Shown piece by piece: positions 8,000-16,909 of a stretch of 64,000 nt of DNA. Under the pieces are notes generated by a model that saw nothing but the letters and a program-made list of their open reading frames with translations, was not told where the DNA came from and did not search any database. Source of the stretch: an uncultured Muribaculaceae bacterium (lineage in GTDB: Bacteria; Bacteroidota; Bacteroidia; Bacteroidales; Muribaculaceae); NCBI GenBank assembly GCA_904501735.1, contig CAJGBY010000009.1, forward strand, positions 25,970 through 89,969, given 5' to 3'. Within the stretch, counting starts at the first letter, position 1. Every line of letters starts with the position of its first letter. A program made the position numbers and the translations under genes.

Positions 8000-9730
8000 A
8001 TGAAGAAATTTTACTTTCTTTTTACGCTGCTTCTAAGCGTACTTGTAGCTAATGCTGCTACAATTCCAGCTGGAACAAAGTTGTATCTTACTCCAAACTC
8101 AAACTGGAAACAATCAAATGCTCGTTATGCCGCTTATTTCTTTGGCAATGGTGAAGCATGGGTGTCAATGACAAAGGTTGCCGGAGAAACTGATTTGTAT
8201 GAACTTACTTCTCCTTCAAAGAGCTACACTAATGTGATTTTCTGCCGTATGAATCCATCTACAACAGCTAACAACTGGAACAACAAGTGGAATCAAACAG
8301 CCGACTTGACATATGACGGAACAAACAACCACTACACAGTAAAGGCTAACACTTGGGACAAAGGTGGTGGTACATGGAGCTACTATGGCAAGACTGAAGA
8401 ATTGTTGCTTGGCGTGAGCTGGACTCCAAGTGAAACTATCTATCCTGGCGACAATGTAACTATCACAGCAACAGCAGTGGGTCAACCAGAAAATTCTTCA
8501 ATCCAAATCACTATCGATGGTACTACAACTACTGGTACTACAGCTAATTGGGTTGCAGGCGAAGCTGGCAATTACACAGTGAAAGTGGCATGCGTAGATA
8601 GCAACTCACAAGAATTGGGTAGCACAGAACAAACTCTTAAGGTTACAGCTATTACAAGCGAATGGGGTATCTATCTTGACAAAGCTTCAACTAAATGGAC
8701 TAATGCGAACCTATACACATGGGACGCTAACAATACTACATACACAGGTACTTGGCCAGGTAATGCTATGGGCGTAACAACAGTAAATGGTACTGAATAC
8801 TACTACTCATTGATTCGCAATGCTAAAACTATCAACCTTATTTTCAACAATGGTACTGAACAAACAGTTGATATCACTGGCATCTCAGGCGAATCATTCT
8901 TTAAGCTAACTACAAAGAATGGCGAAGGTAAGTGGCAAGTTGAAAAGGTAGAAAACTCTACAGGTGGTGGCGAAGAAGAGGAAGAAACTGAAACATTGGT
9001 ATTCAATGTAACAGTTCCTGCTGGTACTGAAAACTGCTACATCGTAGGTTCTTTCAACGAATGGGGTAAATTCGTAGCTATGGAAAAAGCTGGCGACAAC
9101 AACTTCACTGTTTCAATCGACAATCTTAAGAAGAGCGAAGTAAAATATAAATATACTTGCGGTGAAGGTTGGGATTATGTAGAAATGCAAGCCGACAAAG
9201 TAACTGATGTTCAAGATCGTTCTTACACCGCAAACGATGTTGTAGCAGCTTGGAAATCTACTCCATCTACTACAGTAACTTACCCTGAAAAGGTTTACAT
9301 CGTAGGTCACGATAATGCTTGGGATCCTGCTAAGCCTCTTGAAATCTCTGGTACTGACGGCGTTTACACTATTGATAATGTAACTTTCGTAAACACAGGC
9401 TTCAAGTTGTCAACACAAAAGGGTAGCTGGGATGCTTTCAACGCTGGTGTTCTTTATGTTCAAAATGCAATCGTAAACGAAGAAGCAACAATCACAAAGG
9501 GTTCTTCTGACGACAGCAAGATTAGTGCTACAGGTACATTCAACCTTACTATCGACCTTGTGAATATGACATTCTTGGCTATTGACCCTCTAACAGTAGC
9601 TATCGAAGAAGTTGCTACCGACAACGCACCTATTGAATACTACAACCTACAAGGTGTGAAGGTTGCTAATCCTGAAAATGGTATCTTCATCAAGAAGCAA
9701 GGTTCTAAGACAACTAAGGTTGTTCTATAA
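8000..9730 (+). CDS. Secreted multi-module starch-binding-like protein with type IX sorting tail
   Basis: The 576-residue protein starts with a signal peptide (MKKFYFLFTLLLSVLVANA). Several carbohydrate-binding-like modules follow. The first (about 20-130, LYLTPNSNWKQ, AAYFFGNGEAWVSM, FCRMNPST) is of the kind found in gut Bacteroidales amylases. An Ig-like domain follows (about 135-215), then a CBM26-like module (about 220-315, TKWTNANLYTWD, WPGNAMG). An acidic GGGEEEEE linker leads to a CBM-like domain (about 330-415, CYIVGSFNEWGKF) and a SusE/SusF-like domain (about 428-535, VYIVGHDNAWD). It ends in the EYYNLQGVKV type tail. No glycosidase domain is present, so it probably holds starch at the surface for other enzymes. 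It is one of only two rightward genes in the first 30 kb. Confidence 0.78.
   Translation: MKKFYFLFTLLLSVLVANAATIPAGTKLYLTPNSNWKQSNARYAAYFFGNGEAWVSMTKVAGETDLYELTSPSKSYTNVIFCRMNPSTTANNWNNKWNQTADLTYDGTNNHYTVKANTWDKGGGTWSYYGKTEELLLGVSWTPSETIYPGDNVTITATAVGQPENSSIQITIDGTTTTGTTANWVAGEAGNYTVKVACVDSNSQELGSTEQTLKVTAITSEWGIYLDKASTKWTNANLYTWDANNTTYTGTWPGNAMGVTTVNGTEYYYSLIRNAKTINLIFNNGTEQTVDITGISGESFFKLTTKNGEGKWQVEKVENSTGGGEEEEETETLVFNVTVPAGTENCYIVGSFNEWGKFVAMEKAGDNNFTVSIDNLKKSEVKYKYTCGEGWDYVEMQADKVTDVQDRSYTANDVVAAWKSTPSTTVTYPEKVYIVGHDNAWDPAKPLEISGTDGVYTIDNVTFVNTGFKLSTQKGSWDAFNAGVLYVQNAIVNEEATITKGSSDDSKISATGTFNLTIDLVNMTFLAIDPLTVAIEEVATDNAPIEYYNLQGVKVANPENGIFIKKQGSKTTKVVL
9629..9730 (+). repeat. 102-bp inverted repeat, copy 2 (sorting-tail coding sequence)
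   Basis: It is the partner of the repeat at 5650-5751, in opposite orientation about 3.9 kb away. Confidence 0.9.
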
Positions 9731-9752
9731 TCTGAATAATCTTGACTTTATA

Positions 9753-9786
9753 AAGCTCGGCGACAATGTCGTCGAGCTTATTTTTT
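9753..9786 (+). terminator. Terminator of the starch-binding protein gene
   Basis: AAGCTCGGCGAC (9753-9764) pairs with GTCGTCGAGCTT (9768-9779) around a 3-nt loop. A T-run starts one base later, at 9781. Confidence 0.85.
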
Positions 9787-9801
9787 ACCCTATATAATAC
9801 A

Positions 9802-9837
9802 ATCAAAAAGTGCCCACTTCTATGAAGTGAGCACTTT
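9802..9837 (-). terminator. Terminator of the psd-pssA-DUF4834 operon
   Basis: On the minus strand AAAGTGC and ACTTC arms pair with GAAGT and GCACTTT (9837-9807) around a small internal loop, and TTTTT follows. It lies 40 bp past the stop at 9878. Confidence 0.7.
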
Positions 9838-9877
9838 GTTATATTGGGTTTCCATTTCTCAATCTTTAGAAGATTGA

Positions 9878-10231
9878 TTATTTCACATCTTCGTACTTTG
9901 CATCGGTGTAGTGAGGTCCTGAAGTTGATGAAGATTGATTGTTGCTATCATCGGTTGAAGACTTGCGATCGCTTGAAATAACTTCATATTCAGCATCTTC
10001 ACTCTTGTTCTTTAAAAATTCGATGGCTCGGCGCTTTTTTTCTTCCTTTTCGGCGTTATGTGCCTGTTGTTGAGATTGTTGAGCTTGTCGCTCGTATTGT
10101 TGTTCATACTGCTGTTGTTGCTGCGAAAAAGCCTTCTTGACTTGATGCACCGAACGCCATACAGAGAATATCACTCTAAGTAAAGGGAAGAGTATAAAAA
10201 CGAATAATAAAAATAATAATAGGCTCATCAT
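9878..10231 (-). CDS. DUF4834 family membrane protein
   Basis: The 117-residue protein has one N-terminal membrane segment (MMSLLLFLLFVFILFPLLRVIF). A glutamine-rich coiled-coil stretch follows (about 38-60), then a basic EKEEKKRRAIEFL region and a Ser/Asp-rich tail with DAEYEVI and DAKYEDV motifs. This matches the Bacteroidetes DUF4834 family, whose function is unknown. It is the third gene of psd-pssA-DUF4834, starting 54 bp after pssA, which hints at a link with membrane biogenesis. Confidence 0.75.
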   Translation of the reverse strand: MMSLLLFLLFVFILFPLLRVIFSVWRSVHQVKKAFSQQQQQYEQQYERQAQQSQQQAHNAEKEEKKRRAIEFLKNKSEDAEYEVISSDRKSSTDDSNNQSSSTSGPHYTDAKYEDVK

Positions 10232-10285
10232 ACAAAATAAACTTAAGTTGATAAATGTGTTTTCTTATCTATTTAGGGTTGTATT

Positions 10286-10981
10286 CTATCTCACACAGAA
10301 TGAAAGGATAGCATAAGCAGCAACAGCATAAAATAGACCTGTTACTCCCATTGTGCTCAAAAGTGCTACCACAATCGCTACAAGTAAATAGCGATACCAG
10401 TTGCTCTTGATACCGAAATTCTTCATCTTGAAGCTGAACATAGGCATATTACATACCATAAACCAGCCAAGCGCCAAGATCAACAGATATACTGCGAAAT
10501 TCATACTATCACGCTCGTAGCACATATTTACATATCCCAACCAGAAAATAGCATTAGCAGGGATTGGAAGCCCCTTAAATGTGGTTGTTTGAGTAGTATC
10601 GACATTGAATTTAGCAAGACGCAATGCACCAAACACAGCAATCAAAAATGCTGAATAATTGGCCACATCACCAGGGTTGAAATGCTCCATAGCGGCATAC
10701 AAAAGCATAGCTGGAGCAAGTCCAAAGCTCACACAGTCGCTAAGAGAGTCGAGTTCTTTGCCTATAGACGACACCGAATTGAGCAGGCGCGCCACAAGAC
10801 CGTCGCAAAAATCAAACATTGCAGCAAGCACAATAAAGATAAATGCTACTTGATAGCTTGTAAGATTGCCCACAGGCTCATTACCCTTCAACGCAAACAC
10901 ACACGCCATAGCACCTGCAAACAGATTGAGGCAAGTGATTGTGTTAGGAATATTATTTCGGATTGCTTTAAATGGGTTCAT
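10286..10981 (-). CDS. pssA: CDP-diacylglycerol-serine O-phosphatidyltransferase
   Basis: This 231-residue membrane enzyme makes phosphatidylserine from CDP-diacylglycerol and serine. The CDP-alcohol phosphotransferase motif DGLVARLLNSVSSIGKELDSLSD (about 60-82) carries the expected metal-binding aspartates (D-G-x2-A-R-x8-G-x3-D-x3-D). About seven hydrophobic segments surround it. The start is 13 bp after the psd stop, so the two enzymes of phosphatidylethanolamine synthesis are translated from one message. The length is normal for the family. Confidence 0.94.
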   Translation of the reverse strand: MNPFKAIRNNIPNTITCLNLFAGAMACVFALKGNEPVGNLTSYQVAFIFIVLAAMFDFCDGLVARLLNSVSSIGKELDSLSDCVSFGLAPAMLLYAAMEHFNPGDVANYSAFLIAVFGALRLAKFNVDTTQTTTFKGLPIPANAIFWLGYVNMCYERDSMNFAVYLLILALGWFMVCNMPMFSFKMKNFGIKSNWYRYLLVAIVVALLSTMGVTGLFYAVAAYAILSFCVR

Positions 10982-10994
10982 TCTTGCAGATTTA

Positions 10995-11660
10995 TTATTT
11001 CAAGCGAGCTATTTCGGTGATACCTCCTACAGTCTTATCACCAAGTTTAGCAAAAATTTCACTATCTAGAGGCAAATAAATATCGACACGCGAGCCAAAT
11101 TTTATAAATCCTATTTGGTCGTCGATATACACTCTTTCACCTTGTTCGGGATAGGTTACAATGCGTCGTGCAATAGCTCCAGCCACTTGACGCACAAGCA
11201 CTTCGTGTCCGCCATCGGTTTCGATAACGATAGTAGAGCGCTCATTCTCGGTGCTCGACTTAGGAAGATATGCGTTGAGATAGCGACCTGCGTGGTGTGT
11301 TACATACTTTACAACTCCTTCCACAGGCACCCAGTTGGCGTGCACATTGAAAACAGTCATAAATATCGACACTTGCATCACATTTCGCTTGAGATACTCA
11401 GGTTCATACACTTCTTCGAGTGCAACTACAGTACCATCGACCGATGCTAATACAGCGTTTTTCTTTTCACCCTTGAAGTGGCGTCGTGGCGAGCGGAAGA
11501 AATTCACCACAAATAAGAATAGGATTCCTGAAATGGTAGCAAAAACGATAGGCACCATTTTGTAGCTTATAAATAGGAATGCAAGACCGTTAAATATCAC
11601 AAGGATAAATAACAGCATTATTATAATATTGGTTCCTTCACGATGAATTTTTACTCTCAT
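10995..11660 (-). CDS. psd: Phosphatidylserine decarboxylase proenzyme
   Basis: The 221-residue enzyme converts phosphatidylserine to phosphatidylethanolamine. It belongs to the short archaeal-like form common in Bacteroidetes. Two N-terminal hydrophobic segments (about 12-50) anchor it. HANWVPVEG, YVTHHAGRYLNAYLPKSSTENERS and the self-cleavage site FGSRVDIYLP (Gly-Ser near the C-terminus) are all present. Cleavage at that site yields the pyruvoyl prosthetic group. It is the first gene of the operon with pssA. Confidence 0.94.
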   Translation of the reverse strand: MRVKIHREGTNIIIMLLFILVIFNGLAFLFISYKMVPIVFATISGILFLFVVNFFRSPRRHFKGEKKNAVLASVDGTVVALEEVYEPEYLKRNVMQVSIFMTVFNVHANWVPVEGVVKYVTHHAGRYLNAYLPKSSTENERSTIVIETDGGHEVLVRQVAGAIARRIVTYPEQGERVYIDDQIGFIKFGSRVDIYLPLDSEIFAKLGDKTVGGITEIARLK

Positions 11661-11715
11661 TACAGTAAATATAGTTTAATCCAACGACAAAGATAGCATT
11701 TTTCCCTTAAAACAC

Positions 11716-11745
11716 AAAAAAAAGGCGCATTGTGCGCCTTTTTTA
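11716..11745 (-). terminator. Terminator of yebC
   Basis: AAAAAAGGCGCA (11718-11729) and TGCGCCTTTTTT (11733-11744) form a 12-bp stem with a 3-nt loop. The A/T arms allow function on either strand. It lies just past the yebC stop. Confidence 0.85.
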
Positions 11746-11772
11746 TAAATTAATCTGAAATAATCGAGTTGA

Positions 11773-12492
11773 TTATTCTTCTTCCTTCATATTGTGGAAT
11801 ACATTTTGAACATCGTCGTCGTCTTCAAACTTTTCAAGAAGTTTTTCAAGGACTTCGCGTTGTTCAGCAGTAACATCCTTCAAATCGTTAGGAATGCGAA
11901 CGAATTCAGAACTTTCAATTTCGAAACCATTGTCTTCAAGGTACTTTTGAATGTTTGAGTTTTCTTCAAACGCACCAGAAAGTACAATTGCATCTTCATC
12001 TTGTTCTACTTCATCAACACCGTAGTCGATTAGTTCAAGTTCAAGATCTTCAACCGATACACCTTCTTTAGCCTTGATGCGGAACACACATTTGTGTTCA
12101 AACAAGAAAGAAAGGCTACCACTTGTACCAAGGCTACCATTAAACTTGTTGAAGTAGCTACGCACATTAGCAACAGTACGAGTATTGTTGTCGGTAGCAG
12201 CTTCTACAAGGATAGCGATACCGAAAGGACCGTATCCTTCGTATACTATTTCTTTATAATCAGAAGCGTCCTTATCTGTTGCTTTCTTAATAGCACGCTC
12301 GATAGTATCTTTTGGCATATTAGCCGCTTTTGCATTAGCAAGAAGCGCACGAAGACGAGAGTTACCAGAAGGATCAGGACCACCCGACTTTACACAGATA
12401 GTGATTTCCTTACCGATACGGGTAAATGTGCGTGACATATTTCCCCAGCGTTTTAGCTTTCTTGCTTTGCGAAATTCAAATGCTCTTCCCAT
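11773..12492 (-). CDS. yebC: YebC/PmpR family protein
   Basis: The 239-residue protein has the N-terminal [21 protein letters not shown] signature and [42 protein letters not shown]. The middle [23 protein letters not shown]-type motif appears here with DNNTRT, followed by a [21 protein letters not shown] segment. YebC proteins are cytosolic; some bind DNA as regulators, and recent work ties others to translation through proline-rich stretches. The gene follows pheT at 47 bp, so co-expression with tRNA charging is likely. Confidence 0.93.
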   Translation of the reverse strand: [239 protein letters not shown]

Positions 12493-12539
12493 AAGTTGTA
12501 TTATGTTATTTATTTGTTTTTTATTGTATTCTATTAAAA

Positions 12540-15002
12540 TTAGCGAAGTTTTGCACCCACTTCACGCTCAAGGTTAGCAATAATCTTGTTCATTACGCTA
12601 TCGATTTGCTTATCTTGAAGAGTCTTTTCAGTATCTTGAAGAGTTACGCTAATAGCATAAGACTTCTTGCCAGCTTCAAGATTCTTACCTTCGTAAACAT
12701 CAAACAAGCTCACACCTTGAAGAAGTTTCTTTTCGGAAGCCTTCACCACCTTTTCGATTTGCGCGAAAGTAACAGCTTGGTCAACAAGTAGAGCCAAGTC
12801 GCGTTTCACTGGTTGAGTCTTAGGAAGGTCGGTGAAAGTAACCTTCTTCTTAGCTGCCAATTTAACGATTGCGTCCCAATTGAATTCTGCAAAGAATACT
12901 GGTTGTTCGATATCCATCTTCTTCAATAGAGCATACTTCACTACGCCAAGAGCACCAACAGCCTTACCACCACGATTAGTGATGTCAAGTTTAGCCGAGA
13001 ATACATCGTCGCTTGCTTGTGTCATAACAAGTTCGCCTGCTGTAACACCAAGACGAGCAAACATATTTTCAACTACAGCCTTAAGGTCGTACACAGTTAC
13101 TGCAGTTTCCTTCTTAGCCCAGTTGCCTTCCACATCATTACCAGTCATCCAAATGCCAAGAGATGTGTGTTCTGAGTAAGGAGCAAGCACCTTTTCGCTT
13201 TGGTCGGCTTCAGGATTGAATTGGTAAACATTACCAAATTCGTACATCTTCAAGTTAGCCTTGCGACGATTGATGTTGTGAGCAATACTTTCAAGACCAC
13301 CGAAAAGCAATGTTTGACGCATTACATTAAGGTCGTTGCTCAATGGATTCATTAGCTTCACACAATTAGCCACTGGGAATGCAGCAAGGCCAGTGTAATA
13401 GCCTTCGGCAGTGAGCGAATTGTTCATTATTTCGTTAAAACCACACGCAGTCAATTGTTCTGCGATAAGTTTTTGAAGATCGTTCTTGATGTCGGTTATA
13501 GTCTTGTAAGACAAGTTGCTACGCACACTTTCATCAAATTCCACATTGTTGTAACCATATACACGCAAGATGTCTTCCACAACATCACAAGGGCGTTGCA
13601 CATCTACGCGATAAGTAGGAACAAGAAGTTCAAGTTCAGTCTCAGTTTCCTTAGCAATTTGGATTTCAAGACTATTCAAGATGCTCTTGATAGTTTCGGC
13701 AGGAATTTCCTTACCGATAAGAGAGTGAACATAGTCATATTTCAATGTAACAGGGAATGCTGGGAATTCCACAGCCTTCTTGTCAACAATTTCACCACAG
13801 ATTTCACCACCAGCAATTTCCTTGATAAGAAGAGCAGCTACCTTAAGGTTGTAAACCACATCGTTAGGATCAATACCACGTTCGAAGTGGAATGAAGCGT
13901 CGGTGTTCAAACCGAAACGGCGAGCAGTCTTACGAATCCAAGTTGGGTGGAAGTAAGCCGATTCAAGGAAGATATCAGTAGTTTGTTCAGTAACGCCAGA
14001 ATCAAGACCACCAAATACACCACCGATACACATAGGTACTTCGGCGTTGCAAATCATCAAGTCGCGATCGCTAAGAGTGCGTTCCACCTCATCAAGAGTA
14101 ACTAACTTAGTACCTTCGGCAACTGTTTTTACAATCACCTTGTCGCCAGTAACCTTAGCAAGGTCGAAGCAGTGCAAAGGTTGACCAAGACCAAGCAATA
14201 CAAAGTTGGTGATGTCGACGATATTGTTGATTGGGCGTTGACCGATAGCTGTCAAATAGTTGCGAAGCCATTCAGGACTTTCTTGCACCTTCACATTGCG
14301 GATAGTAACACCACAATAACGAGGACAAGCTTCAGTGTTTTCTACAACCACTTCTACTGCACCATCGTTGCGGTCGCTCTTGAAAGCGTCAACTGATGGA
14401 CGGCGAAGATTACCTGGAGTGCTGTGTACATTAAGCCAAGCCGCAAGGTCGCGAGCCACTCCATAGTGTGAACCACCATCGATACGGTTAGGAGTCAAAT
14501 CCACTTCAAGTACATAGTCGTCCTTTATATTGAAGTAATCCTTGGCAAGAGTACCAGCAGGCACATCGTTAGGAAGAACGATGATACCGTCGTGTGAAGT
14601 ACCAACACCAATTTCGTCTTCGGCGCAAATCATACCGAATGATTCAACACCGCGGATTTTTGATTTCTTAATAGCAAATTCCTTGTCACCATCGTAAAGT
14701 TTAGTACCAACAGTAGCCACAACCACATGTTGACCAGCAGCAACATTAGGAGCACCACACACGATTTGTGTTGGGTTTCCGTCGCCAAGGTTTACTGTAG
14801 TGATGTGTAGGTGGTCGCTATCAGGGTGGTTTTCGCAAGTAAGCACTTCGCCTACCACGATACCTTCAAGACCGCCTTTGATTGTTTCCACTTTCTCGAT
14901 AGTTCCACATTCAAGACCAAGTGAAGTGAGCGCTGCGCCCAATTCCTCTGGTGTGAGGTTGAAATCAACATATTCTTTCAACCAGTTATAAGATATATTC
15001 AT
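12540..15002 (-). CDS. pheT: Phenylalanine-tRNA ligase beta subunit
   Basis: The 820-residue subunit works with PheS (not in the window) to charge tRNA-Phe. Domain order is complete. MNISYNWLKEYVDF opens domain B1, and the EMAP/tRNA-binding domain (about 43-150) holds HPDSDHLHITTVNLGDG and AGQHVVVATVG. The B3/B4 editing domain (about 210-380) has EACPRYCGVTIR and FERGIDPNDV. A B5 domain and the catalytic-like module follow, and the C-terminal FDX-ACB domain (PKTQPVKRDLALLVDQ to the end) binds the anticodon. The length is normal. It heads a unit with yebC. Confidence 0.97.
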   Translation of the reverse strand: MNISYNWLKEYVDFNLTPEELGAALTSLGLECGTIEKVETIKGGLEGIVVGEVLTCENHPDSDHLHITTVNLGDGNPTQIVCGAPNVAAGQHVVVATVGTKLYDGDKEFAIKKSKIRGVESFGMICAEDEIGVGTSHDGIIVLPNDVPAGTLAKDYFNIKDDYVLEVDLTPNRIDGGSHYGVARDLAAWLNVHSTPGNLRRPSVDAFKSDRNDGAVEVVVENTEACPRYCGVTIRNVKVQESPEWLRNYLTAIGQRPINNIVDITNFVLLGLGQPLHCFDLAKVTGDKVIVKTVAEGTKLVTLDEVERTLSDRDLMICNAEVPMCIGGVFGGLDSGVTEQTTDIFLESAYFHPTWIRKTARRFGLNTDASFHFERGIDPNDVVYNLKVAALLIKEIAGGEICGEIVDKKAVEFPAFPVTLKYDYVHSLIGKEIPAETIKSILNSLEIQIAKETETELELLVPTYRVDVQRPCDVVEDILRVYGYNNVEFDESVRSNLSYKTITDIKNDLQKLIAEQLTACGFNEIMNNSLTAEGYYTGLAAFPVANCVKLMNPLSNDLNVMRQTLLFGGLESIAHNINRRKANLKMYEFGNVYQFNPEADQSEKVLAPYSEHTSLGIWMTGNDVEGNWAKKETAVTVYDLKAVVENMFARLGVTAGELVMTQASDDVFSAKLDITNRGGKAVGALGVVKYALLKKMDIEQPVFFAEFNWDAIVKLAAKKKVTFTDLPKTQPVKRDLALLVDQAVTFAQIEKVVKASEKKLLQGVSLFDVYEGKNLEAGKKSYAISVTLQDTEKTLQDKQIDSVMNKIIANLEREVGAKLR

Positions 15003-15165
15003 AGTTTTGAGTGTATTATCGGTTGTTTACGGCTCGTGATGAGCCAATTCTCCAAAAATCGTACAAATTTACAAAGAAAATTTCACATTCCCTTATCAGG
15101 AGTTTTAATTTATCTTGGAAATATGTGATAAAGAACGATTTTTGTAATATCTAACCACAATAAAA

Positions 15166-15193
15166 GAGGCAAAGAAAGTATTTTCCTTGCCTC
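15166..15193 (-). terminator. Terminator of the OMPP1-like gene
   Basis: On the minus strand GAGGCAAGGAAA pairs with TTTCTTTGCCTC through one G-U pair, and TTTTA follows. The mismatch would be A-C on the other strand, so the minus direction is favoured. Confidence 0.7.
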
Positions 15194-15221
15194 TATCAAT
15201 TACGCTTATTTGTTAGGGTTG

Positions 15222-16871
15222 TTAAAATCGGTATCCCACAGAGCACACCAACTGACTATTGAAATCTCTCACTGTAGCCGAAGGTGCTGGAGTGAGTTTG
15301 TAGTTGGTTTCGTAAGAAGGCCCCATGTTGTAAGGAGTGAATGCACGGTATTCGCTTTCGCGCATCTTCAACGCAAAGGCAATGTCGGCATAAAATTTGC
15401 CTGCTCTAAATCCTGCACCTGCAGTGATGTACTGAGTAGCCTTGTCGAATGTATAGGCAGCAGTGGTACCTGAAGTGTTAATAATCATCTCATCCTCAAT
15501 AGCCATTTTTCTCACTGGCGAAGATTGATAAGCATATCCCAATCGCAAACTTACTGAAGGAAGTAGACGATATTCGGCACCAAGACGGAAAACATTCACC
15601 CCTTTGTAGTACACATCGATGTCATTGCTTGCATAAGGATCTTCGACATAGCTACCATTCATTTCTTCAAAGCTCAAATTCATAGCGTTGTACTCTATTC
15701 GCTCATAAGTGGCACTCAAAATAGCTTTTGATCCCACTACTGTGGCAGCACTCAAATTAAGACTCCAAGGAGTACTTACTTTATATTTCACTACATCATA
15801 ATAACCCTTGTTGGCATCTTCATATCCTGAACGCACAAAAGAACCATTACTGCTAACTGTTTCATAATTAATGGTAGCTGTGGCTTCGTCTTTCAAATAT
15901 AATTGAGTGGGAAGATGGAAACCTAAACCCAATCTCAATTCATTGTAAGGTCGTGCAATAAGTCCAAAATCGAAATTCCAGCCTATACCACTTGTTTTCA
16001 GCCAGTTTTCAAGCCCCCAAGAAGCAGTACCTTTGTGGTCGCGTTCGCCATTTTTATTTTTCAATACAGAGGCATTGTTGATGCCTTCGCCATAATAGGT
16101 GTATTTATTGAAATTCACATCGGTAACACCTACTCCAAGTCCCCAATAAACTACATTAGAGATGTTTCCACCGATATTGAGGTCGAACTCATTGATGCCA
16201 CCCTCTTCGATCATTTCATATTCGCTGAAACCCGAAGAATATTTGTTCATTAAACCGCCGAAATTATATCCCACACCATTACTATAGCTGTCGATAGGAT
16301 TAATAATGTAGGAATTATAGGCCATAATGCTAAGCCAACGAGCATAAGAATCCTCATAAGGGTTGCCTAACACGGTATATTCCAAATCGTCGGTAGTACA
16401 GCCATCACTATTGGTGATAGAAGCCACATAATTGGTCATCGAATTTTTAAGGTCGCTGATTTTGCCACCATATCTACGATTGAAACTTAATGGACGATGA
16501 TATGATACCCCAAAATTGAAATAAGGCATCAATCCTGAGTTTAATTTCAAACTACCCACATATCCCACCGAATTGATGTTGAATTTAGTTTGACTCATCT
16601 TTGATGATGTTTCTGGAGTCTCACTTTTTGTGGTCTGCATATCTAAACTTAGAGTCAATCCCACATCAGAGCTACGATACACCCCTATACCACCTGCATT
16701 CTGTTGGATAGCCGACATATCGCCACCCAAAGCACCGAAAGCCCCAGCCATCGACACAAATCGTGCAGTACCCTTAAGGTCGGTTTGTGCCATTGTGTAA
16801 GCATCAATTGCACTTTGTGCCGACATAAACAACGGTATAGATAATATTATTGCGCTTAAAATTCTTCTCAT
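15222..16871 (-). CDS. OMPP1/FadL/TodX-like outer-membrane porin
   Basis: The 549-residue protein has a signal peptide (MRRILSAIILSIPLFMSA). The mature N-terminus reads QSAIDAYTMAQTDLKGTARFVSMAGAFGALGGDMSAIQQNAGGIGVYRSSD, the typical FadL-like start of Bacteroidales OMPs. The remainder is amphipathic beta-strand sequence and ends in VGYRF, with the terminal aromatic residue used by the BAM machine. Family members pass hydrophobic compounds across the outer membrane; the substrate here is unknown. It has its own terminator and is 38 bp from the upstream gene's stop. Confidence 0.8.
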   Translation of the reverse strand: MRRILSAIILSIPLFMSAQSAIDAYTMAQTDLKGTARFVSMAGAFGALGGDMSAIQQNAGGIGVYRSSDVGLTLSLDMQTTKSETPETSSKMSQTKFNINSVGYVGSLKLNSGLMPYFNFGVSYHRPLSFNRRYGGKISDLKNSMTNYVASITNSDGCTTDDLEYTVLGNPYEDSYARWLSIMAYNSYIINPIDSYSNGVGYNFGGLMNKYSSGFSEYEMIEEGGINEFDLNIGGNISNVVYWGLGVGVTDVNFNKYTYYGEGINNASVLKNKNGERDHKGTASWGLENWLKTSGIGWNFDFGLIARPYNELRLGLGFHLPTQLYLKDEATATINYETVSSNGSFVRSGYEDANKGYYDVVKYKVSTPWSLNLSAATVVGSKAILSATYERIEYNAMNLSFEEMNGSYVEDPYASNDIDVYYKGVNVFRLGAEYRLLPSVSLRLGYAYQSSPVRKMAIEDEMIINTSGTTAAYTFDKATQYITAGAGFRAGKFYADIAFALKMRESEYRAFTPYNMGPSYETNYKLTPAPSATVRDFNSQLVCSVGYRF

Positions 16872-16909
16872 AATAATTAGTTTATATTGTTATCTCAAAA
16901 TAGATTTTA

